From Manduca sexta (taxonomy: Eukaryota > Arthropoda > Insecta > Lepidoptera > Sphingidae), in contig NC_051142.1 of NCBI RefSeq assembly GCF_014839805.1, forward strand, positions 16,648,589 to 16,712,588: a stretch of DNA of 64,000 bases, in the 5' to 3' direction. Under the pieces are notes generated by a model. It searched no databases, was not told where the DNA came from, and saw only the letters and a program-made list of their open reading frames with translations. Below, piece by piece: positions 48,101 to 58,000 of the stretch. The number at the start of each line of letters is the position of its first letter. Position 1 is the first letter of the stretch. Both the position numbers and the translations under genes were made by a program.

Positions 48101-50867
48101 TTAATAAAGTCTAAACCGTTTAGAATGGCCAAAGACCATAATTAAATAGATCACAAATATAAGTCAGTATACAATAGTTGTTAACAATTACCTCACTAGC
48201 TACTATAATTAAAATTACAAATTAGTTTGCTTATGTATATCATTCATTCCTTATATCATCTGCACATTGTATAATACTAACCAGGTCCCGCGTCGTGGGG
48301 GCATAGAGTTCTCGCCATGTTACTGAACATCAGATGCCAGTCATTTGTCTGGATTACCAAAGGCAGTTCCCACGACGACACGCCTGCAGAAAAATGTTTA
48401 TATATGCTCACCCCATTAAACGAAGGGTAGACAGGGCCACAAACCCTATGAATTGATTCTAAAGCACTGAGTTATTAGGGGCTGTGTATAGCCCATTATA
48501 AATATAGAATAAACAACCATTTTACTCTTTATTTTGAATCATAATCTCAGAAAAAAAATATATATAATACATAAATTTAATTCCTTAAGTGGCGATAGCC
48601 TAGTTGGGTGTGGAACGGACTGCCGAGACGAATGTCCGCAGGTTCAAATCCCAAGGGCACACACCTCTGACTTTTCTAAAAAATTATGTGTGTATTCTTT
48701 GTGAATTTATCGTTCGCTTTAACGGTGAAGGAAAACATCGTGAGGAAACCTGCACATCCGAAAAGTTCTCTATAGGAATTTCGAAGGTGTATGAAGTCTA
48801 CTAATCCGCACTAGGTTAGCATGGTGGACTAAGGCCTAATCCCTCTCAGTAGTAGAGGAGATTTATATTAAATTTAATTACACTCTAGACAAACAAAAAA
48901 ATGTATATAGTGCAAGTGCAATTCTGCTTAGTAATACAGACATGATATAATAAAAAAAAATTAAAGGTTAAACCTTTTTGTTGTGTTGCCGTGATGAACA
49001 CTGGAAAGTCACTGGTGATTATATCATTGGTGAAGATTTCCACACGGGTGGGGAAGCCTGAAGACTTATTTGTCATCTAAGATAAAATAACATTGTATAA
49101 TAAACCAATATGTTTTTTTATTACTTTCAGACATCCAAGTCATGAACAAGGCAAGAATACAAAAATAGTTTTAAGTATCAGACATTTACTTTTTGTTATA
49201 ACGAATAAGTTTCATTCATAGTGAATGCCTGTTAAGATAAAAACCTATCTAAATAAAATGTTTATACCACCACTCACCTCGGAAAAATCCATTATCTGTT
49301 CCACAGAACTGTTTAGTGTTAAATTTAACAGTTTATCATATTCATAGCTGAAAATATAATTAAATTTTGATAATAGAAATATTACACTTGGGTATTATCA
49401 TTAAGATAAAACAATTAGTAATTGAATATAATACACAGTTTGTTTTGTAATCTATGAGTTTGTTTGCTTGAACGCGTTAATCTCAGAAACTTCTGGTTTG
49501 AATTGAAAAATTCTTTTAGTGTTACATAGCCCATATTTTGAGGAAGTCTAAAGGCTATATACAATCACGCTATCACCAAAAGGTGTTGAGCATCAGTCAA
49601 AAATGTTTCCAAAAAAGGAAAAAATTATTCCTTTTCAGAGCTTCCGTTGCTAACACTCCATAAACATTTAAAGTTATGCAAAAATCATGAGTGACAGAAT
49701 TGTTCCACTTAAAAAGTGCTAAAAAATAGGATACTATAAATCAAAGTACCCTGCCACATTTGTCTGTCTTAAGGTTATAGCTTAAGGTCCATTTTTCATA
49801 CATTTTGTTTCACCTTTAATCTGGGTAACTAAACAAGTATTGGCAAGTAAAGAATTTAAATTCACGTCTAGTTAGTGATTAGTTCTCGCAGTTGAAAGAA
49901 AAACGTAAAAATAATTAATATGCATGGATATTTCGGCCTTTAAAATTTCGTCATATTAAAAATGGACCTTAAGCTATAACCTTAACAAGATAAACTACCC
50001 AATAGATTTCCATTAAATTTGGTATGGAGATAGATTATGAGCCTGGGAAGAATATAAACTTCTTTATATCCTGAGAAAACTATGGTGCAATTTTTATCTG
50101 AAAAAAACTTTTTGAATATAGAGAGTGTCTCTTTATTCACCAACCATCCTGGTTGTAGTAGTAGTAGTGCAGGTATAATACCTGGTGTCCATAACAAGTC
50201 TTGTTATGGATACCAGGGACTTACACAACTGAATATTTTATCGTAAATTTATAGTACAGTAGTAAATATACAAAAACATGTTTACTTTAGTCATCATTGT
50301 ATTGCACAACATATAAAGTACAACATTTTGATCAGTTTTCATAGCACTTTGTTCTGTTTATGACAGAAAAATTGTGATCTCAAAAATCATTTAATGTATT
50401 CTGAGACCGAAATCGGATCGGAATTTGGGTCTGATATGGCAGTAGGTTTCTCTTTTGGTAATATGAGTAAAGACTCAAACTGTACTGTAAACTACATAAA
50501 TAAAGCTAGTTTTTAATTAGACCAGAAAGCATTTCTCATATATCCATATTCTTGAAACACCAGTTATTTTTATGACACGCACTATATTACTATATTAACA
50601 AACCCATTTTTTTATATGAGTAATTGGACGACAAATGTTCAACTACGACCAGTTACCGAGCCGTGATAAAAGAATAAAAAAAAGAAAATGTATCTGATTA
50701 TACGGTACACTAAAAACAAAGAATGTTTTCAAGATTTACACTAAAAGAAGCGCAAAAATTGAAACTTACATGCCGTAATTAAAAGTCCTGTTTGGCGACA
50801 AAGCGATATTACCCGGCGTACAATATACATTATTGAAAATTCCAATTAATATAATCAGTTTAAGCAT
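36153..50867 (-). CDS. sid-1-like: SID-1-like transmembrane protein (SIDT family)
   Basis: Twenty exons on the minus strand, all GT-AG and in phase (2349 nt, 782 residues): 50867-50770, 49347-49278, 49076-48974, 48383-48282, 48020-47908, 47394-47291, 46714-46627, 46275-46192, 44718-44582, 44064-43937, 43614-43504, 43138-43054, 42878-42803, 42278-42102, 39926-39809, 39342-39220, 38800-38684, 38444-38312, 38078-37874, 36329-36153. It opens with a signal peptide ([16 protein letters not shown]), then a β-rich ectodomain to about residue 300, then a first membrane segment ([15 protein letters not shown]), an acidic cytoplasmic loop and a multi-pass C-terminal domain. Family hallmarks include [50 protein letters not shown] and [15 protein letters not shown]. 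Known role: worm SID-1 imports double-stranded RNA, and SIDT proteins act in RNA and lipid handling at membranes. Which lepidopteran paralogue this is cannot be told. Confidence 0.95.
36547..36760 (+). repeat. Dispersed repeat in SID-1-like intron 19, family D
   Basis: It contains 'aaaaccctccatagtggctcacgtaagggtgtcgcgacacgc' type sequence (read in pieces) and 'gatcagcctgtgtatatccg', 'gttccaacaggccggcataa'. The same words recur at 53290-53510 and, on the opposite strand, 40190-40497. It ends with 'caatgtataaaaaaata'. Confidence 0.6.
37427..37590. mobile_element. Family-B MITE in SID-1-like intron 19
   Basis: It starts 'cgttttctaaaaacaattcc', has 'gaataaaccaatcaaaataag' and 'ttctgattggtcca', and ends with 'gatagatcgaaaaaatcgct'. 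It is older than the copy at 44881. Confidence 0.55.
39487..39650. mobile_element. Family-B MITE in SID-1-like intron 15
   Basis: It starts 'ccgtattcaataaacggttc' and ends 'gcgattgagatcgtttattg', with the family interior 'gaatgtaccaatcataataa'. The ends are inverted repeats. Confidence 0.6.
40190..40497 (-). repeat. Two adjacent family-D repeat units in SID-1-like intron 14
   Basis: Two units (about 40195-40345 and 40352-40497) share 'gcacctgatcgtaaactgag' / 'gcatctgatggtaatgggag', then 'atgtcgactga', 'ccggcct' and 'acacgacacacttac'. Read on the minus strand they match the copies at 36547 and 53290. Confidence 0.6.
40852..40874. repeat. (CA)n microsatellite
   Basis: About eleven CA repeats directly adjoin the SINE at 40881. 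On the minus strand they form its (GT)n tail. Confidence 0.8.
40881..41122 (-). mobile_element. tRNA-derived SINE, family 1, inside the hAT element
   Basis: On the minus strand the head reads GCCTCGGTGGCGTAGTTGTA and the B box GGGTTCGAATCCCAGG. The body has 'tttgggtttttctgctcagt', 'cccctatcacatcatggga' and 'tggttgcgcctctgcatacc'. It is the best-preserved copy in the window and ends in a (GT)n tail. Confidence 0.8.
42540..42705. mobile_element. Diverged family-B MITE in SID-1-like intron 13
   Basis: It starts 'tcaaaaaacgatcctaatat' and ends 'ggaatagattattgaaaatg'. Only the ends resemble the family; the interior is unrelated or strongly diverged. Confidence 0.4.
44881..46020. mobile_element. 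Family-B MITE split by a Helitron
   Basis: The left part (44881-44994) reads 'ccatttttaataatgtcaatc...gaatgaaccaatcaaaatac...tttttaagataga'. The right part (45981-46020) continues 'tggaaaaaagcgattaggat...gaaaatggcgg'. Removing 44995-45980 restores the order seen in uninterrupted copies. Confidence 0.8.
44995..45980 (-). mobile_element. Non-autonomous Helitron in SID-1-like intron 8
   Basis: On the minus strand it starts TCTATATATATAAAAATGAA and ends with a GC-rich hairpin-like segment (GGGCGAAGCTGCGGGCGGAAG) and CTAG. The host bases are A and T, the Helitron target. It is 986 bp, with a short (CAGA)n run near 45366-45375 and no helicase-like frame. The empty site is known from sister copies of the host MITE ('gatagattgaaaaaagc'). 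Confidence 0.8.
47590..47790. repeat. 24-bp minisatellite in SID-1-like intron 5
   Basis: About eight units of the form gtgtgcgtacgtaagtacgtgaat, with single-base variants. Each unit has the palindromes CGTACG and TACGTA. Since 24 is a multiple of three and the unit lacks minus-strand stops, all three minus frames stay open and give Thr-His-Tyr-Leu-Arg repeats. These are not real proteins. Confidence 0.9.
48593..48880 (+). mobile_element. tRNA-derived SINE, family 2, in SID-1-like intron 3
   Basis: The head 'gtggcgatagcctagttggg' and B box 'gcaggttcaaatcccaaggg' form a tRNA-like start. The body has 'aggaaaacatcgtgaggaaa', 'cctgcacatc', 'ctaatccgcactaggttagc' and 'atggtggactaaggcctaat', word patterns common in lepidopteran SINEs. 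No target duplication is obvious. Confidence 0.75.
49440..50120 (+). mobile_element. Old Helitron copy in SID-1-like intron 1
   Basis: Related to the element at 62399. It has 'gagtttgtttgcttgaacgc', 'gttaatctcagaaacttc', 'tatatacaatcacgctatca', 'cagagcttccgttgc', 'aattgttccacttaaaaag' and 'ccctgccacatttgtctgtc' in the same order. It lacks a clear CTAG end and is split by a TTAA element at 49773-49981. Confidence 0.7.
49773..49981. mobile_element. TTAA-flanked palindromic MITE nested in the Helitron
   Basis: Perfect terminal inverted repeats of 24 bp begin GGTTATAGCTTAAGGTCCAT. TTAA lies on both sides (49769-49772 and 49982-49985). The element is 209 bp and non-coding. Joining the flanks restores the host Helitron order, which confirms insertion. 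TTAA choice suggests a piggyBac-type transposase in trans. Confidence 0.85.
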
Positions 50868-52007
50868 TGTTCTATTTTATTGTTTACGCTCACGATCACA
50901 AAACAACGAATTCATTACTGGGAAATCTGAAAATACTGAAGGTATTTTTTGTGTAATGACATGTCACTGACAGTAATAATATTTATTGAAATTTTAGTGT
51001 GTACTTATATTGCATCTAATCGTTGTCATGAGTGAAAGTCTATAATTAACGTATTTCTTGTTTTTTTTAAACTTATTAACTGAATAAAAGACTAAATGGA
51101 GATAGTAATATGTGCTTTTATTTTTTACTTGTAAACAATTAAGGCAAAGTTGCTAATTAAAAGACCTTAAAAATATTTGCATCAATGACAGCTTTCATAG
51201 AAATAAATTCGTTCTGAAATGGTTTGAAAACTTATTACGTCAATCTATGACGTTCTATAAAGATATCATGTCTTTTTCCATATTTTTTGCCCGTGATCTA
51301 TCATATTCGAAAATGCAATGATTATGACGATGAAAAATACCCCACCAATTGGCTTTTTGACACTTATTGAGATATATCGTGGTATTGCAAGATATCCATG
51401 ACTTCACTGCGTATCTTGATCAGGAATAAAAAAAAAACAAAACCATATTATTCAACTTTATATTGACGAAATTTTAACTCTAATAATATCGTACTTACTA
51501 GATATTTTGTTAAAGAATTTGTGTTGAAAAGTTTACTCCTGCAAGTTTGCTGAGTCGTCCTATCAAATATTGTTTTTATCAAATGAAAATGAAAAAAATT
51601 ATAATCCAATAATATTTTGCATTCCCAAACTACGTACAGCATTACAATTCTAAGCCTAAACTATAAGTAGGTAAGCCCAAGCTTAGATTTGTGTGTATAT
51701 CGGAGTTATTCTCTATGAACAATCTGACATCGAGAACAAGCCAATGATTTATAAATTGAAAATGGCGTCGTTTATCCGACCAAATGAATCAAAGAATTTA
51801 TTTTTCAATTGATTTCATGCGACATTGCGCTATAATTACACAGAACGTTTATATTAAACCACTATTGTTTGTAAAAAAAAGTGTTTACATCGTTTTAAGT
51901 GATTGTATAAAGTGTTTAAAACGCACGAAAGCGGTATGGATTCATATGTTATGTTGAATTGATAACAGCGGTGTTTACATGAATTCGGAGCGGGTTTGCT
52001 GGTTAAG
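50868..52007. promoter_or_regulatory. Shared divergent promoter region, SID-1-like / Sos
   Basis: The two start codons point away from each other with 1140 bp between them. Upstream untranslated exons cannot be excluded. No TATA box stands out. An AT-rich stretch fills most of the interval, and no repeat was recognised. Confidence 0.5.
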
Positions 52008-55000
52008 ATGCTGCCGACAGTGGAGGAGGCGAGAGGGTACGACTTTCAGGACCCGGAAAACGCTGAGAAATGGCATGGATTGTTCGTAAACTCTCTCAGA
52101 AAGGTTAGTGTGTGGTGTTATTACATGTTGTTGGTTCGTTGCGAAATACTTTATTTTTGCCCTCAAAGAAGTCTCGGAACGTGTTCAAAAATACAGAAAC
52201 ATAATTTTCAAGTATAACAATTGTTGTTTGCCGTGTTTGGCATGTGATTATAGTAAATATTTTGATGTGGTGAAGTGCCATTCTCCTTGTATCGGAGTCA
52301 AGGTCTTCTGGTATCTTATCAGCATATATCGTAGTCCGTTTGGATAGTAAATGATTGATTTTTATTATTCGCGATGTTTTATTGCGGCGGACGTTGTTCT
52401 AGTCTCATGTTTATGTTAGTATAGGGAATTTTACACGATTTTCTCTATATTTGCCCTCAGGCAAGCCAGAGTGGGCTCTGTTATGTTCCAGCATGAAGGA
52501 CATTTTAGCTAGTATAATTATGATAATATTCAGTCATAATATATAATGGGTTATAAGTAAAGTAATGCAGTTATTTTTGCTCAAATTTATGGTGGTGTTG
52601 TTACTGTTTATGACTGAATGTGCTTAGCATTCATATCATTCATACTCTTTAATAGTATAACAAATATATTATCAAACATCTTTTGATAATCCACTCAGAC
52701 TTTTTTTCCCATATAACCTAATTAAAACTGAATGCACATTTTAACTCCATGTTGCGAAAACCTTTGTAAATGAGAAAAAATATGTTTCTTTTTTTGACCA
52801 GTTATGGTGAAGTCAGACAATGGGTAAGATTTCATCATTTGATGTATATATTTATGTATGTAGAAAAATACCCTGTTTCCCCTACCTTGAATTCAAAACA
52901 TTGACCAAGCTAGAATATAAAGATGGAATTTCACAAGGTAATATTTAGGGTTTTTTAATTCCCTACCTCGATTAGAATATCATATTAATGAGTATAACAA
53001 TCCACATATTAAAATAAATTTTCAATGTCAATGTAAACATTTAAACCACCAGAAAATAAATATTTGTAACTAAAGCTTCTCTATGAGATATAGATATAAA
53101 TTGAAGATGTTGCCTAAATTAAGTAAAGTCATTTACAGATTTATTCATATCCTTGCCTTTAGTTGTAAAGGTGACTATTTAGTATTGAATTGAGGTGTAA
53201 TGTTCCTTGGTCAGCAGCTTACAGGTATCAATGCTAGCTGTTAGGTGATAGATCATTTCTATACAGGGTTATATTTAATATATGCCCAGATAATAAGTAC
53301 CATGCACAATATTAAAACCCATCATAGTGTCTCACATAAGTGAGTTGTGTTACGGGATCAGCCTGTGTATATTTGGTTCCAACAGGCCATTATAACTGTG
53401 TTGATTGCTAAGGGGTAATCATCTCTTGTCAGTCAACATTCTATTGGATCTCACTCCATTTACTATCAAGTGTAGTGAGATCTCTTTGCCCTGCCAATAT
53501 AAAAAAAAGTATTCAAAGTTTATTTGGTGTTTGACATATTTTGTTTATTTCTGATGACAGGGAACACTGTCCTGGTATGTTGTGTTCCTACATGAATGAC
53601 AGGATACCATGCATTATGAGGGGTAACATCAGTCCCTGAACAACAAGCTTGGTATTAGGCTATATAACACTTTAAAGTTTCACAGGGTCATTTCTACTAT
53701 TATTTGTGAATATAGAGGTTTTCTTCATATTCAGTTATTTAATTATATCCTTCCATGGGTTTGAACTCATTTGAGGTTGACAAAACACACATTTTTACAT
53801 ATGTGGCAGAAGAAATAGAATATGAACCCATGACAAATCTATGAAAAGAATTTGAAATTTAAATGTGCACAGTTATTAAAAAAAAAAAAATGATTTAATG
53901 TAGAGCCAGTTTGTATTTTTTAAGAGAGTTGCACTAGGTAGGTAGCTGGTTTAAAAAACTAAGAGATAAGAGGTGTGGGAAAAAAATATCTTACAGCCTG
54001 GGGTATGGGAGACATTACCTTGGTTATAATCAGTCTGACTTTAACCTTAGTCCAAGAAAGTTGTTGAATTTTTTAATGCACTATAAACTATTAAACCATA
54101 AATTTATGCAGTTGAGTTTAAAAAAATTTTGTACATTCAGTTAAACAGATTTTGGTGTTAGTTATGCTATTATGTGTGAAACTTATTATAATTAAAATAA
54201 TTAAATTTTTTTTTATACAACTTGTTTTCCCTTATCCTTTTGTTATAAGGGTCTGCATATAACACCAACAGCTATTAATTATACATAAAGTTTTATGATC
54301 AGCTGATGTTGAAAAATAAATAAATTTAATGATATTATGTAGAATCTGATAATGCAGATGCATCTCCCTAAAAGTAATCTTGGCGGCGCCCATGGATATA
54401 TACACTTTTGACAATTAGGCACATAAACAATTTTTGACACATACAAGTGGTTATATTTATAATTTCCTTACAGGTGTTGGAGCAAGTTCATCCTACATTA
54501 AATGCAGAGGAAAATGCTCTTGAATATGTCGAGTCACTCTGCCTCCGTCTACTGGCGATGCTGTGCGCGGTGCCCACTCCTCTCACAGTACAGGTGATGA
54601 TAATTAAACTTTATAAAAGTCGACAACTTTGTGTGTATGGTATGACTTAACTGAGTGAATGTAAGCTTGAGTCAGTAAATGTGGACTTAACATGCTGGAT
54701 ACGAAATATTGTTTTGAGCAGTAGTAATGTAATGAATATTGGGGAATATTCACATGTTTTATTTATATGGTTTTAATAACATGAAATAAACTATAGGGAT
54801 TTAAGCCAAGTCAATAACAGCTTCATGTATTCTTTAAAAGTTTACACTCACTCAATGTAATAAGGAGACTGTAGAACTGTTAAGACCAACATGATTTTGG
54901 AGAAGTGTGTATCCTGCAGTGGACTGTTTTTTTTTTACTATTCCTAACCTGGCTAAGTGACTAAACTGGACCTGGCATTAAGTGAAGTGTTGTCTGGTCG

Positions 55001-58000
55001 GAATATCAGTTTACATGTTGCGTCCGTCGTCGGATGCCGTAAAATAACTAATCTTACTGAATATATACCAGCGCTGGAGAACCAACCGTAGGAACAACAT
55101 TGTGGCTGGTTTCTTCTAATATAAATATTTTACTACTATAACAGACTGTTGTATGCATACATGATCATACATACTTGATGTATAGGACGTGGAAGAACGC
55201 GTGGCGCGAACGTTCCCTACTCCCTTGGATAAGTGGGCGCTGGCTGACGCGCGCGATGCTGCAGCTTCGCGGCGTAGGCGCGCACTGCTGCCCCTGGACC
55301 GGCTGCATCATATGCTGCAGAAGGTATCATGCATTAGTTAAGCACTGACCAAAAAATTCAAATATGAAAAAAAAACAGAGTAATCCTAATGGTACATCTA
55401 AACTCAATAGATGTTGAAGTTTGTATTATTTTTCTTTTTAATAATCTTTCATGCCTTTAGTATTACTGTAGTGCTGATTACTTATTACCAATTAACCTAT
55501 CCTCTAGCTGGACATTTTGCTATTGCGCCGGAGACATTGGACTTGATCCTTTTGGTTAAATCAGCATGCCGTAGTTGTGACGATCGTTTACTATTTCAGG
55601 AGGTACTCCTATACAAAATCGACGTATCCGTGTCAATATTCATGAGCGCCATACTGGAGTACGTAAGCGCCGACATTCTAAAGCTGGCCGGGAACTTTGT
55701 GAAGAAGATTTCGCAGAAGTCAGGATACGAGACCATCACTTGCCGGGATATTAAGACTGCCATGTGCGCTGACAAGGTGAGAGACTAACAGCCGATTTCA
55801 TAGCTAGCTTTTGATCGAACGTGGTATTAAACTAATCAGAAGGTTTATGCATTTATATCTAAGGGGGTTGCTGGGGTGGTTTATTTTCTTCTATTGGATT
55901 GCCTGTGGGTAATAGGGAGATAGTAAATAATACAAGCACAAAAAATATTACACATTTAAAGGCAACCACAACTTACTTAAGTATTACATCACACATCGGT
56001 TGGTAGACTAGATGAATATTCTATTTATTATATTTCAATGACTTTCAGAAATTGATGAGAGGAACAGTTAACACACTTTGGTGGTTCTTTGTTTCCATTA
56101 TTACTGACATACCCTATTATCTAATTTCACCAGGTGCTCATGGACATGTTCTACCAAGAATCAGAGCTGGCGGCAACAGACAATTCGACCACCGGCACGG
56201 AGAGGCGAGGGCGACGCGGCTCGCTCTCTTACGCGGAGCTTGTCCGAGATCTACTCACCGACGAGAAGAACTTCCTCCGCGACCTGCACCTCATCATCAG
56301 GGTGTTCAAGGATGAACTGGAGAAGATCTTGGATAGGGATAGTAGGGTGAGTAGGCATATACTTGCTTTTAATGTTATCTATTACCTATAATAATGATGA
56401 TGAACACAAGTAATGAAGTCGAAATCCAATATATAGTATGCACAAACAATACACACACTTGGTACAATTTATTGTTATGATTTTAAATAATGGTATAATA
56501 CAGAATTGTTTGTTCATATAAATTTATCGAATGTAAATTATTATAAGGATGAGACGAAGCAAGGCGGTGTTGTTGCAGGCGATATCGCTGATATTCGGCA
56601 ACATAGTGGACATATATGAGCTGACGGTGACGCTGCTCGGGAACCTGGAGGACGCCATGGAGATGTCTCAGGACTCGCCCACGCCATACATCGGCAGCTG
56701 TTTTGAAGGTATGTATTATATGCTGGGAATATGTTAAATGTGTTGGAAATTGGTTTATGAATTGAATATTAACATAATTATTTGTTGGTCTATTTTTCCT
56801 TATAAGTGTTTGTTTAATATAAATTATTTGTCGATAGATTTGGCAGAGGTGGAAGAGTTCCGAGCGTATGTACGCTACGCGAATATAGTCACCAGAAAGG
56901 AATCCAAGGAAGCGTTACAAAATATCGTGGACGACCCTGTGGTGAGTATCTATCAAATTCATATGAAAAATAGCATCCTGGGTGGCTATTCATCCCTAAT
57001 TAAAATAAAAAAGTAGATCTATTTTGACTAGAATAAATTCTAAAAATTATGGCTAGAATAAATTCTGCATCAATTTAATTTCAATTTCCAAAAGATAAAG
57101 ATTTATCTTTATAAGTATATATGCAATTACTCTTTTAGGGGTATTTAAGTTACATTTAATAAAAAAATCTGCATTTGAGCTAAGTTTGCTGCTGTTGTAT
57201 GTTTGAAATGAATTTGGTGTGTAGTTGTCGGAGCGGCTGGACACGGCGGGGCACGGGTTCCGGCTGGCGGTGAAGTACTACCTGCCGAAGCTGCTGCTGG
57301 CGCCGGTGGCGCACGTGTTCCTCTACCACAACTACGTGCTGGCGCTGCTGCAGATCGCGCCCGCCTCCGACGACCGGGAGAGCTTCAAACAGGTATGGTA
57401 TACTAATACACTATTACATGTAGACTGACATATAGCGGTAAACATGGCATTGTATGGGCTGTTCTGCCAATTTCGCTTGCTATTACCTATTGCTAGAGGT
57501 ATTATAAGTATTATATTTCATGATTTCTGAGAGGATTGTGCACTCGTATGAATTTTTTTTTATTATCTATTTTACGGGCATATAAATGAACTACTCTAAA
57601 ATGGCAATAAAAAGAAAAATTGTCTTTTCTGTGTATTGTGTACTGTAGTTTATACCTTAAACTGATTTTGAACAGAGCAACACCAGAGTTTCTTGCATGT
57701 TTGTTCTCTGGTGAGAACTGCTTTCCGAACTGGTGGTAGAGTTAATATTGACAGAATCTAAATAATGTATAACATTTTATAGGTTCTAATAAATTATTTC
57801 ATTTAATTTCAACTACAACTGTGGGTAGATGATTTGTTACTTTGGATGGCGATTATTTAATATGTCTTATGATGTATAATGCCTTGTTTTTATTAGCTTT
57901 TATTAAATGGTCTATTCCTATGGGTTTGTTGTTGATTTATATATTTTTGTTTTAGGTTGAATGTAATCTCCATCCCATAAAGAAATTGTTAATTAAAGCA

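Larger units (their letters stand above)
44582..50867 (-). other. SID-1-like ectodomain exons (1-9)
   Basis: Residues 1-300. After the signal peptide come potential N-glycosylation sites (NRT, NLT, NSS, NIT) and SIDT-type strands such as [18 protein letters not shown] and [20 protein letters not shown]. The latter resembles the cysteine-containing strand just before the first membrane segment in vertebrate SIDT proteins. Confidence 0.85.
52008..55776 (+). other. Sos histone-fold region (exons 1-4)
   Basis: Residues 1-177. It contains [20 protein letters not shown], the double histone-fold hydrophobic pattern and [17 protein letters not shown]. It starts only about ten residues before the conserved YDF, so it is shorter at the N-terminus than the Gly-rich start known from Drosophila Sos. 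Confidence 0.8.

Noticed and set aside
48593..48665. Functional tRNA gene
   Set aside because: The tRNA-like head continues into a known style of SINE body; acceptor ends do not pair.
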